From positions 62,001-126,000 of the forward strand of contig NZ_NFHZ01000003.1 of NCBI RefSeq assembly GCF_002161555.1: a stretch of 64,000 nucleotides of DNA. Direction: 5' to 3'. Both the position numbers and the translations under genes were made by a program. The stretch comes from Barnesiella sp. An55 (GTDB lineage: Bacteria > Bacteroidota > Bacteroidia > Bacteroidales > Barnesiellaceae). Below are positions 26,832-35,988 of this stretch, piece after piece. The first letter of the stretch is position 1. The number at the start of each line of letters is the position of its first letter. The notes beneath the pieces were generated by a model that had not been told where the DNA came from, did not search any database, and saw only the letters and a list, made by a program, of their open reading frames with translations.

Positions 26832-27140
26832 TTAAGCCTCGCCACCGGGAGCCATGAAGGGAGGCATACCGCCGCCGCGTTGCGGGTCGTTCATCTGGAT
26901 GGGACCGAACTGGGCCTCATATTTGCGGATGTTGTCCTGAAGGGCAAACAGCAGTCGTTTGGCATGTTCGGCCGTGAGGATGATGCGCGATTTCACCGGC
27001 GCTTTGGGGGCACCCGGGGTGACCCGGATGAAGTCGATGACAAACTCCGACGGAGCGTGCGAAATGATAGCCAGGTTGGAGTAGGTGCCTTCGGCTACGG
27101 CGGCCGACAGCTCTATTTGAATCTCTTTTTTCTCTTCCAT
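26832..27140 (-). CDS. DUF3467 family protein
   Basis: The 102-residue protein begins MEEKKEIQIELS at the ATG at 27140 and has the DUF3467 pattern: GTYSNLAIISHAPSEFVIDF, then VKSRIILTAEHAKRLLFALQDNI, and a flexible glycine/proline/methionine-rich tail. The family is small, cytoplasmic and of unknown function, and is common in Bacteroidota and other phyla. The start lies just past the stop of the upstream NigD-like gene (two bases apart), which shows operon membership. Confidence 0.88.
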   Translation of the reverse strand: MEEKKEIQIELSAAVAEGTYSNLAIISHAPSEFVIDFIRVTPGAPKAPVKSRIILTAEHAKRLLFALQDNIRKYEAQFGPIQMNDPQRGGGMPPFMAPGGEA

Positions 27141-27142
27141 AA

Positions 27143-27808
27143 TCAATGTAATTTGAAGTAATAATATTTATAATCGAAGTTGACTTGATTGACATATACC
27201 TGCAACGTGGTGTAGGGCCGGCTGCGGTAGGCCTCGATGTTGAACGACGAGTAGAGGTTGGTCCAGTGCCCCTCGGGGTCGTCGTTGCGGCTGTGGCGCA
27301 ACTCCACCTTGAGGGTATCGCTCTCGAGTGTCGATTCGTCGGCCACGAGTCTGATGCCGTGGGGGCGGCTGTGATAGTCGATGCGGTATCGCAGGTTGAG
27401 AAAATCGCCCGTTTTCCAGATGCTTTGCAGGTAGAGGGTATCGTTGGGCAATTGGGCCAATTGCTCGTGCGAGACCAGTCGCAGCGTGTCGAAGTGGATG
27501 GCCGAGAGCGCCTGTATCTCTATCCGTTCACGATTCTCGCCCAACGATTCGAGGGGCTTGTATTGCAGCAGCACGCGCACCCCTTCGGCCGTGAGCGACT
27601 CGTTTGGGGTTTCGGTGGGGTAGAGGGTATCCATCGGGGCCGAATCGGTAGCCTGGTGGGTAAAGTAGGTATTCCCGTCGTGATGGTGACAGGTGACGAT
27701 ATCGAGGTAAAAGACCCCGTAGATATCCTCCTCTTTCTCGCAGGCTGTCGTTGCCAGAAGCAACGGCACCACCCAGAACCACCCGTGGAATATCGCAAGC
27801 CGTTTCAT
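27143..27808 (-). CDS. NigD-like lipoprotein
   Basis: The 221-residue protein has a lipoprotein signal with the cysteine at about position 23 (LLATTAC followed by EKEED). The remainder follows the NigD-like layout: an N-terminal OB-like domain and a C-terminal beta-sandwich with [17 protein letters not shown] and a histidine/aspartate segment [15 protein letters not shown]. NigD-like proteins are named from a Bacteroides nim-linked gene cluster; their role is unknown. The start overlaps the end of the LolD-type ATPase by four bases, suggesting a link with lipoprotein sorting or envelope maintenance, though this is inference. Confidence 0.75.
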   Translation of the reverse strand: MKRLAIFHGWFWVVPLLLATTACEKEEDIYGVFYLDIVTCHHHDGNTYFTHQATDSAPMDTLYPTETPNESLTAEGVRVLLQYKPLESLGENRERIEIQALSAIHFDTLRLVSHEQLAQLPNDTLYLQSIWKTGDFLNLRYRIDYHSRPHGIRLVADESTLESDTLKVELRHSRNDDPEGHWTNLYSSFNIEAYRSRPYTTLQVYVNQVNFDYKYYYFKLH

Positions 27809-28509
27809 ACCTTGTCCTCCTCGGTTGCGGGGGATTCCTCTTCGTCCTTCTCGGCCGGATCGACGATTGAGCCGTCTTTCATGAACAGGATACGGTCGGT
27901 CATCTGGGCCAGTGTTTCGTCGTGGGTGACGATGACAAACGTCTGTTTGAACTCGTCGCGCAGGTCGAAAAAGAGTTTGTGCAGTTCGATTTTGTTTTTC
28001 GAGTCGAGGCTGCCCGACGGCTCGTCAGCCAAAATCACCGACGGACGGTTGATGAGAGCCCGGGCCACGGCTACCCGTTGCTTTTCGCCGCCCGAGAGTT
28101 GGGCCGGTTTGTGGCCGAGGCGGTCGCCCAGATTCAGAAAATCGAGTATCCGTTTGGCTTCCCGTTCGGCCTCCGAGCTGCTGCGCCCTCCGATGAGGGC
28201 GGGAATCATCACGTTTTCGAGAGCCGAGAATTCGGGTAACAGTTGGTGAAACTGAAAAACAAACCCGATGTGGCCGTTTCTGAAGCGGGCCATCTCACGG
28301 TCGGGCAGGTTGTCCACCCGTTTGCCGTCGTAGCGTATCTCGCCGCTGTCGGGCTTGTCGAGGGTGCCCACGATTTGCAGCAGGGTGGTTTTACCGGCGC
28401 CGCTTGCACCCACGATGGCGACAATCTCGCCCTGCTCGATGGTGGCGTCGATACCTTTGAGCACCTCCAGGGAGCCATAACTCTTGTGTATGTTTTTAAT
28501 CTCTATCAT
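27805..28509 (-). CDS. lolD: ABC transporter ATP-binding protein, LolD type
   Basis: The 234-residue ATPase has Walker A GASGAGKT (34-41), the signature [15 protein letters not shown], Walker [13 protein letters not shown] and the H-loop IVTHDE. Among ABC ATPases the sequence is closest to the LolD/MacB group ([22 protein letters not shown]), which releases lipoproteins from the inner membrane with LolC/E-type permeases. No permease gene is adjacent, as is common in this phylum. A charged C-terminal tail (about 215-234) is an extension. It overlaps tcdA upstream and the NigD-like gene downstream by four bases each. Confidence 0.85.
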   Translation of the reverse strand: MIEIKNIHKSYGSLEVLKGIDATIEQGEIVAIVGASGAGKTTLLQIVGTLDKPDSGEIRYDGKRVDNLPDREMARFRNGHIGFVFQFHQLLPEFSALENVMIPALIGGRSSSEAEREAKRILDFLNLGDRLGHKPAQLSGGEKQRVAVARALINRPSVILADEPSGSLDSKNKIELHKLFFDLRDEFKQTFVIVTHDETLAQMTDRILFMKDGSIVDPAEKDEEESPATEEDKV

Positions 28510-29225
28510 GTCTCAGTGAGTTTTCCAATGACATAGCTGGCCAGGTGGCACCCAAACAGGGCCGGCAGGTACGAGATGGTGCCTACGGTCGATTTTTTAT
28601 TGCGTTCGCCTTCGACTGCGACCACGGCATGAGGGTCGGCCTGCTCGGTCGAAAATACCGTTTTCAATCCTTTCGAGATGCCTGCTTTGCGCAGCCGCAG
28701 CCGCACGGCTCGGGCCAGACCGCAGTGGTAGGTGTCGGCAATATCGGCCAGGCGTATGGCCGAGGGGTCTTTGCGACCTCCTGCTCCCATCGACGAAACA
28801 ATCTTCACCTTGTGCCGCAGGCAGTAGGTGATGAGGGCTATCTTGGGGGCCAGGGTGTCGATGGCATCGACCACGAAGTCGATGGGTTCGCGTTCGAGCA
28901 AGGGGGCGATATCGTCGGCCTCGAGATACCGGAATTCGGCGTTGAGCTTCAGCTCGGGGTTGATGTCGAGCAATCGGGCTGCCAGCACCTCGGTCTTGGG
29001 TCGGCCCAGTGTGCTGTGCAAGGCCACGAGCTGACGGTTGAGGTTGCTCTCGGCCACCGTGTCGCCGTCGATGATGGTCATGCGGCCTACCCCGGCGCGC
29101 GCAATCATTTCGGCGGCATAGGCGCCCACGCCGCCCACACCCACCACCATTACGTGTGCGTGGTGCAGCCGCTCCAAGGCGTCGTCGCCTATCAGCTGGC
29201 GGGTTCGTGAGAGCCAATCTTCCAT
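28506..29225 (-). CDS. tcdA: tRNA threonylcarbamoyladenosine dehydratase TcdA
   Basis: TcdA is an E1-like enzyme that activates t6A37 in tRNA with ATP and dehydrates it to the cyclic ct6A form. The 239-residue protein has the nucleotide-binding [13 protein letters not shown] motif, the [14 protein letters not shown] region with the catalytic arginine and lysine, and [11 protein letters not shown]. The CxxC zinc pair of some E1 relatives is absent, as expected for TcdA. It is the first gene of the five-gene minus-strand operon. A TATCTTCG sequence at 29259-29266 (minus strand) may be its -7 box. Confidence 0.92.
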   Translation of the reverse strand: MEDWLSRTRQLIGDDALERLHHAHVMVVGVGGVGAYAAEMIARAGVGRMTIIDGDTVAESNLNRQLVALHSTLGRPKTEVLAARLLDINPELKLNAEFRYLEADDIAPLLEREPIDFVVDAIDTLAPKIALITYCLRHKVKIVSSMGAGGRKDPSAIRLADIADTYHCGLARAVRLRLRKAGISKGLKTVFSTEQADPHAVVAVEGERNKKSTVGTISYLPALFGCHLASYVIGKLTET

Positions 29226-29396
29226 TGCTTCCGCGGTTTGAAGTGTATAATTGATTTACGAAGATACTTTTTTTTGTAGAAAATAGGAAATCCCGGCTGT
29301 AAAATGAGTCGATAATCGGGCTCTTTTTGCCGCAACATCTCGGTATATGTGTGGTGTGTATCGTTTCTGCCCGATATCGCAGTGATGGCCGTCGAA

Positions 29397-29427
29397 TTTG
29401 TTTCGTTCGTCAATTATGCTATCTTTG
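29397..29427 (+). promoter_or_regulatory. Promoter of the DUF456 gene
   Basis: TTTG (29397-29400), a 19-base spacer and TATCTTTG (29420-29427) match the Bacteroidota consensus exactly. Confidence 0.78.
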
Positions 29428-29516
29428 TACCGGTAAGCCCCGGGATTGGCAGGGGGGACATCCGCCAGGCGACAAGGGGAATCAATAACCACTATTACAA
29501 AAAAAAGAGAACCGAT

Positions 29517-29993
29517 ATGGATATCGTTTGGATTATTCTGGGAGCCGTGTGTCTGCTCGTGGGGTTGGCCGGCTGTTTTCTGCCCGCATTGCCCGGGCCG
29601 CCGCTCGCCTATGTGGGTATGCTGTTGCTCCACATAACCGACCGGGTGCAGTTTACCGTTACGCAACTTGTCGTGTGGGCCATACTGGTCATCGTGGTGC
29701 AGGTGCTCGACTACTTTACGCCTCTCATCGGTACCAAGTATGGAGGCGGCAGCAAGTGGGGGAATCGCGGTTGTATTGCCGGCATGGTACTGGGCATGTT
29801 TCTTTTTCCCCCGTGGGGAATTATTCTGGGTCCTCTCGTGGGGGCCATCGTGGGCGAACTGTTGGCAGGCAAACTCACGCACGAAGCTCTCAAGGCCGGT
29901 TTGGGTGCCTTCCTGGGATTTTTGCTGGGGGTGATTATCAAGGTGTCGCTTTGCGGCTATTTTATCTATGCTTTTGTGGCGGCTCTCGTGTGA
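29517..29993 (+). CDS. DUF456 family membrane protein
   Basis: The 158-residue protein starts at the ATG at 29517 (MDIVWIILGAV). It has about four predicted membrane helices and the conserved glycine/proline pattern CFLPALPGPPLAYVGMLLLH, followed by a segment with KYGGGSKWGNRGCIAGMVLG and glycine-zipper-like helices. This is the DUF456 family, whose function is unknown; glycine zippers suggest helix packing or oligomerisation. It stands alone with its own promoter and ends in a bidirectional terminator shared with pckA. Confidence 0.88.
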   Translation: MDIVWIILGAVCLLVGLAGCFLPALPGPPLAYVGMLLLHITDRVQFTVTQLVVWAILVIVVQVLDYFTPLIGTKYGGGSKWGNRGCIAGMVLGMFLFPPWGIILGPLVGAIVGELLAGKLTHEALKAGLGAFLGFLLGVIIKVSLCGYFIYAFVAALV

Positions 29994-30044
29994 GTGGCGC
30001 TACGGGGCATGTGTGTCGTGTGTGACATTGTTTCTTTAAAAAGC

Positions 30045-30079
30045 AACCGAGGCTGCTCCTGTGCGGGGCAGCCTCGGTT
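30045..30079. terminator. Bidirectional terminator between DUF456 and pckA
   Basis: AACCGAGGCTGC (30045-30056) pairs perfectly with GCAGCCTCGGTT (30068-30079). T residues follow on the plus strand and an A run precedes it (T run on the minus strand), so it serves both convergent genes. Confidence 0.93.
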
Positions 30080-30103
30080 TTTATTTGGTCAATCGATTTT
30101 CGA

Positions 30104-31711
30104 TTAGAGTTTCGGGCCAGCGGCAACCAGAGCCTTACCAGCGGCGTTTCCTTCGAACTTAGCGAAGTTCTTGATGAAGCGGCCAGCCAGGTCTTTGGCT
30201 TTGGCATCCCAATCGGCAGGATTGGCATACGTGTCGCGAGGATCGAGGATGTTCTTGTCAACACCCGGCAGTTCGGTAGGAACAACGAAGTCGAAGTAGG
30301 GGATAACTTTCGTCGGAGCCTTGTCGATAGAACCGTCGAGGATGGCGTCGATGATACCACGAGTATCGCGAATCGAGATACGTTTGCCAGTTCCGTTCCA
30401 ACCGGTATTTACCAGGTAAGCCTTGGCACCAACCATTTCCATCTTCTTAACCAGCTCTTCGGCATATTTGGTAGGATGCAACGACAGGAAGGCTGCACCG
30501 AAGCAAGCCGAGAAGGTAGGAGTAGGCTCGGTGATACCACGCTCGGTACCGGCCAATTTGGCGGTGAAGCCCGAGAGGAAGTAGTATTTCGTTTGCTCGG
30601 CGTTCAGGATAGAAACGGGGGGCAATACACCGAATGCATCGGCCGACAGGAAGATAACCTGTTTGGCGTGCGGGCCTTTCGATACGGGTTTAACGATGTT
30701 GTTGATGTGGTAGATAGGATACGATACACGGGTGTTCTCCGTTACGCTCTTATCGGCGAAGTCGATTTTGCCGTTGGCGTCAACCGTAACGTTCTCGAGG
30801 AGGGCGTCGCGTTTGATGGCGTTGTAGATATCGGGCTCGCTGTCTTTATCGAGGTTGATAACCTTGGCATAGCAACCACCTTCGTAGTTGAATACACCGT
30901 CGTTGTCCCATCCGTGTTCGTCATCACCGATGAGCAGACGTTTCGGGTCGGTCGAAAGAGTAGTTTTACCTGTACCGGAGAGACCGAAGAAGATAGCGGT
31001 GCTCTTGCCCTCTTTGTCGGTGTTGGCCGAGCAGTGCATCGAAGCCATGCCTCTCAAGGGGTTCAGGTAGTTCATGATCGAGAAGATACCTTTTTTCATC
31101 TCACCACCGTACCAGGTGTTCAAGATTACTTGCTCGTTGGTCTTCAGGTTGAATACCGTAGCGGTTTCGGAGTTCAAGCCCAGTTCTTTGTAGTTGTCAA
31201 CTTTGGCTTTGGCGGCGTTGAACGATACGAAATCGGGTTCGCCATAGTTGGCCAGTTCCTCTTCGGTAGGACGGATAAACATGTTCTTTACGAAGTGAGC
31301 TTGCCAAGCAACCTCCATGATGAAACGTACTTTCAGGCGGGTAGCAGGGTTGGCACCGCAGAAAGTATCCATCACGAACAGTCTCTTGCCCGAGAGTTCT
31401 TTTACGGCTTTGGCTTTCAAATCGGCCCAAGCAGCTTCGGAGCAAGGTTTGTTGTCGTTTTTATATTCGTCGCTAGTCCACCACAGAGTGTCCTTGCTGG
31501 CCTCATTCATAACAAAGAATTTATCTTTGGGAGAACGACCGGTATAGATACCCGTCATTACATTCACAGCACCAAGCTCAGTTACCTGACCTTTTTCGTA
31601 GCCTTCCAAGCCTGCTTTGGTCTCTTCCTCAAACAGTACTTCGTAAGAAGGATTGTGTAAAATCTCTTTTACATCTTTAATACCATACTTGCTTAAATCT
31701 AATGTTGCCAT
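30104..31711 (-). CDS. pckA: Phosphoenolpyruvate carboxykinase (ATP)
   Basis: PckA interconverts oxaloacetate and phosphoenolpyruvate with ATP/ADP. In Bacteroidota it runs mainly in the carboxylating direction, fixing CO2 on the route to succinate and propionate. The 535-residue protein carries the kinase-1a P-loop [10 protein letters not shown] beginning at G243, the metal-binding [12 protein letters not shown] motif, and the oxaloacetate-binding GRSPKDKF segment. Length and sequence are those of the ATP-dependent family. A minus-strand TAATTTTG at 31775-31782 is a likely -7 box. Confidence 0.97.
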   Translation of the reverse strand: MATLDLSKYGIKDVKEILHNPSYEVLFEEETKAGLEGYEKGQVTELGAVNVMTGIYTGRSPKDKFFVMNEASKDTLWWTSDEYKNDNKPCSEAAWADLKAKAVKELSGKRLFVMDTFCGANPATRLKVRFIMEVAWQAHFVKNMFIRPTEEELANYGEPDFVSFNAAKAKVDNYKELGLNSETATVFNLKTNEQVILNTWYGGEMKKGIFSIMNYLNPLRGMASMHCSANTDKEGKSTAIFFGLSGTGKTTLSTDPKRLLIGDDEHGWDNDGVFNYEGGCYAKVINLDKDSEPDIYNAIKRDALLENVTVDANGKIDFADKSVTENTRVSYPIYHINNIVKPVSKGPHAKQVIFLSADAFGVLPPVSILNAEQTKYYFLSGFTAKLAGTERGITEPTPTFSACFGAAFLSLHPTKYAEELVKKMEMVGAKAYLVNTGWNGTGKRISIRDTRGIIDAILDGSIDKAPTKVIPYFDFVVPTELPGVDKNILDPRDTYANPADWDAKAKDLAGRFIKNFAKFEGNAAGKALVAAGPKL

Positions 31712-31926
31712 TGTTCTTGAATTTAATGGTTTATAAAATATTACTCTATTTTCTTAGTCCATGAAAACCGACTGCAAAATTAACAACAAATTCTACAAGT
31801 AGCGATTTAATTAAAGAAAATTTTCGCTAATTGTTTGTATTTATTACAAATATACCCTCAATCGCTATGCCGGCATTGCAAAACGGCGCTTTTTTTAGGT
31901 TAAAAAGGAGAAAAAACAATTTATAA

Positions 31927-31957
31927 TTTTCTAAAACAAAATTTATACGTACTTTTG
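31927..31957 (+). promoter_or_regulatory. Probable promoter of upp
   Basis: TACTTTTG (31950-31957) fits TAnnTTTG; a TTTT sequence lies 19 bases upstream. The start codon follows 25 bases later. Confidence 0.55.
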
Positions 31958-31982
31958 TTCTTCGGCAAAAAAATAGAAAAAT

Positions 31983-32633
31983 ATGGAAGTTATCAATTTT
32001 GCCGAGAAAAACTCGGTAGTAAACCGTTTCATGGCCGAATTGCGGGATGTAAATGTTCAAAACGACCGAATTCGGTTTCGTCGAAATCTTGAGCGTATAG
32101 GCGAAATCATGGCTTATGAGATAAGTCATCGCCTCCACTACTCCGAAAAAGAGGTAACTACTCCGTTGGGTACCGCCCGGGTCAACCTTCCCGACGATAC
32201 GGTTGTGCTGGCTACGATTCTGCGGGCAGGCCTCCCGTTTCACCAGGGATTCCTCAGTTGCCTCGACGATGCCGAAAATGCGTTTGTTTCGGCTTATCGC
32301 AAGTATAAGGATAAACTCAATTTCGATATCTTCATCGAGTATATCGCCTCACCCCGTCTCGACGGAAAGGTCTTGGTTATTACTGACCCCATGCTCGCCA
32401 CGGGTGGTTCCATGGAGCTCTCGTACAAGGCGTTGCTCACCAAGGGCAACCCCAAGAGTGTACACATTGCGTCGGTCATTGCAAGCCGGCAGGCTATCGA
32501 TTATGTGAAACAGCACTTCCCCGACGATACAACGCTGTGGGTAGGAGCTATCGACGACGAGCTCGACGACCACTCCTATATCGTGCCCGGCCTTGGCGAT
32601 GCCGGTGACCTTGCCTATGGTATTAAAGAGTAG
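31983..32633 (+). CDS. upp: Uracil phosphoribosyltransferase
   Basis: Upp salvages uracil by joining it to PRPP to make UMP. The 216-residue protein has the PRPP-binding signature VITDPMLATGGSM and the uracil-binding C-terminal segment ELDDHSYIVPGLGDAGDLAYG. The N-terminal region with RNLERIGEIMAYEIS is normal for the family. It is followed by a GNAT-like gene after 45 bases, perhaps in the same transcript. Confidence 0.94.
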   Translation: MEVINFAEKNSVVNRFMAELRDVNVQNDRIRFRRNLERIGEIMAYEISHRLHYSEKEVTTPLGTARVNLPDDTVVLATILRAGLPFHQGFLSCLDDAENAFVSAYRKYKDKLNFDIFIEYIASPRLDGKVLVITDPMLATGGSMELSYKALLTKGNPKSVHIASVIASRQAIDYVKQHFPDDTTLWVGAIDDELDDHSYIVPGLGDAGDLAYGIKE

Positions 32634-32678
32634 CAGGGGATAGATAGTGAGGAATATTTTGCTGAAATTATAAACATC

Positions 32679-33809
32679 ATGTCAATCACAATTAAGGAAA
32701 TTGCCGGGAATCGTGCCCTGAAGAAATTTGCGAAATTCTCGATCGACCTGTACAAAGACAACGAGTACTATGTGCCTTCGTTGGTCCTGGACGAGGTGGG
32801 TACCCTCAGTGCAAAAAGCAACCCGGCTTTCGACTTTTGCGAGTCGGTTTATTACATGGCCTATCGCGACGGCAAACCTGTGGGTCGCATTGCCGGTATC
32901 ATCAACCGCAAAGTCAACGAAAAGACAGGCGAGAAGGCGGCCCGATTTGGTTTTGTCGATTTTATCGACGACCGCGAGGTGAGCAAAGCGCTCTTCGATG
33001 CCGTAGAGAAATGGGCCCGATCCAAAGGGATGAACCAGATGCATGGTCCCCTGGGTTTTACCGATATGGATCCCGAGGGATTGCTTGTCGAGGGTTACGA
33101 CCAGCTCAGCACCATGGCTTCGATTTATAACTATCCCTACTATGTCGATCACATCGAAGGGTTGGGTTATGAAAAGGCCGTCGATTGGGTTGAGTACAAA
33201 ATCAAGGTGCCCGAGTGTGTGCCCGAGAAGCATCAGCGCATCAGCGATATCGTGCAACGCAAGTACAACCTGCGCATCCTCAAGTTCAAGAAGGCTTCGG
33301 AGGTTCATAAGGGAAATTACGGTCAGAAGATTTTCGATCTCATCAACGATGCCTACGCCAATCTGTATGGCTATTCGGCTCTCTCGCAGCGTCAAATCGA
33401 CTACTATGTCAATATGTACATCCCCTTGTTGCGTCTCGAGAATGTGACCCTCATTGTCGATGAGCACGATGATCTCATTGCCGTGGGTATTGCCATCCCC
33501 TCCATGTCGAAGGCGTTGCAGAAATCGCGTGGCCGCCTCTTCCCCTTCGGTTTCATCCATCTGCTCAAAGCGCTCAAAGGGAAAAACGACGGCGTCGATC
33601 TGCTGTTGGTGGCCGTGCGTCCCGACTATCAGAGCAAGGGGGTCAATGCTCTCCTCTTCTCGGATCTTATCCCCGTCTTCATCCGCAACGGCTATAAGTA
33701 TGCCGAGAGTAACCCCGAGCTCGAGGAGAATGAGAAGGTGCAGTCGCAGTGGCAATACTTTGAGCGTCACCAGCACAAGCGCCGTCGGGCCTACACCAAG
33801 AAGATTTAG
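32679..33809 (+). CDS. GNAT-fold acetyltransferase-like protein (YghO-like)
   Basis: The 376-residue protein shows two regions with an N-acetyltransferase fold. The N-terminal region (about 1-170) contains ESVYYMAYRDGKPVGRIAGI and the well-conserved MHGPLGFTDMDPEGLLVEG; the C-terminal part (about 270-360) has LLLVAVRPDYQSKGVNALLF, a GNAT acetyl-CoA-binding-like segment, and ESNPELEENEKVQSQW. Such proteins are common in Bacteroidota and are usually called hypothetical or YghO. The substrate is unknown; relatives act on amino-acid-like or lipid substrates. No signal peptide is seen. Confidence 0.78.
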   Translation: MSITIKEIAGNRALKKFAKFSIDLYKDNEYYVPSLVLDEVGTLSAKSNPAFDFCESVYYMAYRDGKPVGRIAGIINRKVNEKTGEKAARFGFVDFIDDREVSKALFDAVEKWARSKGMNQMHGPLGFTDMDPEGLLVEGYDQLSTMASIYNYPYYVDHIEGLGYEKAVDWVEYKIKVPECVPEKHQRISDIVQRKYNLRILKFKKASEVHKGNYGQKIFDLINDAYANLYGYSALSQRQIDYYVNMYIPLLRLENVTLIVDEHDDLIAVGIAIPSMSKALQKSRGRLFPFGFIHLLKALKGKNDGVDLLLVAVRPDYQSKGVNALLFSDLIPVFIRNGYKYAESNPELEENEKVQSQWQYFERHQHKRRRAYTKKI

Positions 33810-34174
33810 TCGTTGGTAAAGAGAGCCGGGAGCCAGAGGCTTCGGCGATAGCTTTGCCGTGAGATAGCGTTTGGGTTGTCCCCTTTGCCACAAGGTTTCT
33901 TGTGGCAAAGAGGACAATTGCTTTCTGTAGAGGGGGCTTTTGAATAAAGACCGGAGCTATCGGCCGGGCTCCATCGGGGCGTGTATTTAAATTTTTTCAG
34001 CAAACGTATCTTCCGAACCATAAAAAAGAGTTAATTTTGCCGCTGTTTTTTCTGGCCGACGGTGAAGTCGGCTGCTCTTCATAGCCATTGTCCATCGGCA
34101 TGGTTACAAATGTGAGGAGCGAGACTCCCTGTGGGGAGATAGGTAAATAGGTATTATCAGGTAAAAAGAAAAAG
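33810..34174 (+). other. 365-base gap: hairpin and leader of the SulP gene
   Basis: No coding region is supported here. A perfect 11-bp hairpin, TTTGCCACAAG (33884-33894) with CTTGTGGCAAA (33899-33909), lies 75 bases after the preceding gene but lacks a T run, so it is only a possible terminator. TAATTTTG at 34032-34039 is a likely -7 box for the SulP gene, giving a leader of about 130 bases. That leader contains GCCGA/TCGGC and GGAG/CTCC hairpins. No known riboswitch was recognised. Confidence 0.5.
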
Positions 34175-35860
34175 ATGAAAAGCAGATTGGATTTTCACCC
34201 GAAGTTTGTGGCTTCGTTGGCAAACTATTCCAAAGAGAGATTCCTCAAAGACCTCATGGCCGGTATCATCGTGGGCATCGTGGCGCTGCCACTGGCCATT
34301 GCTTTTGGTATCGCCTCGGGGGTATCGCCCGAGAAGGGTCTTATCACGGCCATCATCGGTGGCTTTATCGTTTCGTTTCTGGGGGGTAACAGCGTGCAGA
34401 TAGGCGGCCCCACCGGAGCTTTTATTGTCATTGTCTATGGCATCATTCAGACCTATGGTCTCGAGGGGCTGGCCATCGCCACCTTCATGGCGGGGTTGAT
34501 TCTGGTGCTCATGGGCTGTTTCAGACTGGGGACCATCATCAAGTTCATTCCCTATCCCATTGTGGTAGGATTTACCAGCGGTATCGCCCTTACCATCTTT
34601 GCCACGCAGATAAAAGATCTGCTGGGACTCACGATGGAGAGTGTGCCTGCCGATTTCATATCGAAGTGGATTGCCTACTTCCAGCATATCGACTCTACCA
34701 ACTTCTGGTCGTTGGGCATCGGGGTGCTCAGTATTCTCATCATTGCCTATACGCCGCGCATATCCAACAAGATACCGGGCTCGCTCATGGCCATTATTCT
34801 CATGACGGTGCTGGTCTATGTGCTCCGTCATATCTGGGGTATCGAGGGTATCGAGACGATTGGCGACCGGTTCAATATCAGCAACGAGGTGCCCGAGCCG
34901 CAATCGCTCAATATCAATATGGATACCATAAACCAGCTCCTCTCCCCGGCCTTCACCATCGCCGTGCTGGGAGCCATCGAGTCGTTGCTTTCGGCTACCG
35001 TAGCTGATGGTGTGACCGGCGACAAAACCAACTCGAACACCGAGTTGATAGCCCAGGGAGCTGCCAACATCGTGGTACCTTTCTTCGGTGGAATCCCCGT
35101 GACCGGCGCCATTGCCCGCACCATGACCAACATTAACAACGGGGGTCGCACTCCCGTAGCCGGCATGATACACGCCGTGGTGTTGTTGCTGATATTCCTT
35201 TTCCTCATGCCGCTCATCCAGCTCGTTCCCATGTCGTGTCTGGCCGGTGTACTGATTGTGGTTGCCTATAACATGAGCGGCTGGCGCACGGTGCGTTCGT
35301 TGTTGAAGAATCCCAAGTCCGACGTATCGGTGCTCATCATCACCTTCCTGCTCACCGTTATCTTCAACCTCACGATTGCCATCGAGATAGGTCTGTTGCT
35401 GGCCGTGGTACTCTTCTTGCGTCGTATGACCGAGACGACCCGTATCTCGGTATTCCACGACGAACTCGATATTGCTCACGGCACCGAGTCGAATCAGCAC
35501 GAGGTGTTGAAGGTGGCCAAGGGGGTAGAGGTGTACGAAATCGAGGGGCCCTTCTTCTTTGGCATCGCTACCAAATTTGACGAACTCATGCGTAGCATGG
35601 CCGACCGTCCGCTGGTGCGCATTATCCGCATGCGCAAGGTTCCCTTTATCGACTCTACCGCCATTCACAACCTTGAGATATTGATTACTTCGTCGCAGAA
35701 GGAGAAGATTCACGTCATCCTCTCGGGGGTTAATCCCCGGGTACACGAGACCCTCAAGAAGGCCAATATCGACAAGCTCATCGGCGACGACCACATCTGC
35801 GATCACATTACCAAAGCGGTGGCCAAGGCCAACGAGTTTGTGGCCGAAATGAAGCGATAA
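34175..35860 (+). CDS. SulP family inorganic anion transporter
   Basis: The 561-residue protein has the SulP/SLC26 layout: a membrane domain of about 12-14 helices (about 25-420), with the signature GIIVGIVALPLAIAFGIASG and GGPTGAFIVI, followed by a cytoplasmic STAS domain (about 445-550, EIEGPFFFGIATKFDE and IDSTAIHNLE). Family members carry sulfate, bicarbonate, C4-dicarboxylates or other anions; the substrate cannot be told from sequence alone. Bicarbonate or sulfate are the usual guesses. A bidirectional terminator separates it from the convergent cysS. Confidence 0.92.
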   Translation: MKSRLDFHPKFVASLANYSKERFLKDLMAGIIVGIVALPLAIAFGIASGVSPEKGLITAIIGGFIVSFLGGNSVQIGGPTGAFIVIVYGIIQTYGLEGLAIATFMAGLILVLMGCFRLGTIIKFIPYPIVVGFTSGIALTIFATQIKDLLGLTMESVPADFISKWIAYFQHIDSTNFWSLGIGVLSILIIAYTPRISNKIPGSLMAIILMTVLVYVLRHIWGIEGIETIGDRFNISNEVPEPQSLNINMDTINQLLSPAFTIAVLGAIESLLSATVADGVTGDKTNSNTELIAQGAANIVVPFFGGIPVTGAIARTMTNINNGGRTPVAGMIHAVVLLLIFLFLMPLIQLVPMSCLAGVLIVVAYNMSGWRTVRSLLKNPKSDVSVLIITFLLTVIFNLTIAIEIGLLLAVVLFLRRMTETTRISVFHDELDIAHGTESNQHEVLKVAKGVEVYEIEGPFFFGIATKFDELMRSMADRPLVRIIRMRKVPFIDSTAIHNLEILITSSQKEKIHVILSGVNPRVHETLKKANIDKLIGDDHICDHITKAVAKANEFVAEMKR

Positions 35861-35930
35861 TCTTGCCGCGACGGGGGCTATTGCTTCTGCGGTGGCCTCG
35901 CACAAGGCATGGATATGACAGTGCATATAC

Positions 35931-35970
35931 AAAAAAGGAGGCCCGGGATTATGGTCCCGGGCCTCCTTTT
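35931..35970. terminator. Bidirectional terminator between SulP and cysS
   Basis: AAGGAGGCCCGGGA pairs with TCCCGGGCCTCCTT around a short loop, with an A run before it and T residues after it. Confidence 0.94.
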
Positions 35971-35988
35971 ATATTGGGTCGAGAGGAG

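Noticed and set aside
33884-33909. Perfect hairpin as a terminator of the GNAT gene
   Set aside because: No T run follows on either strand, so it is listed only within the gap.
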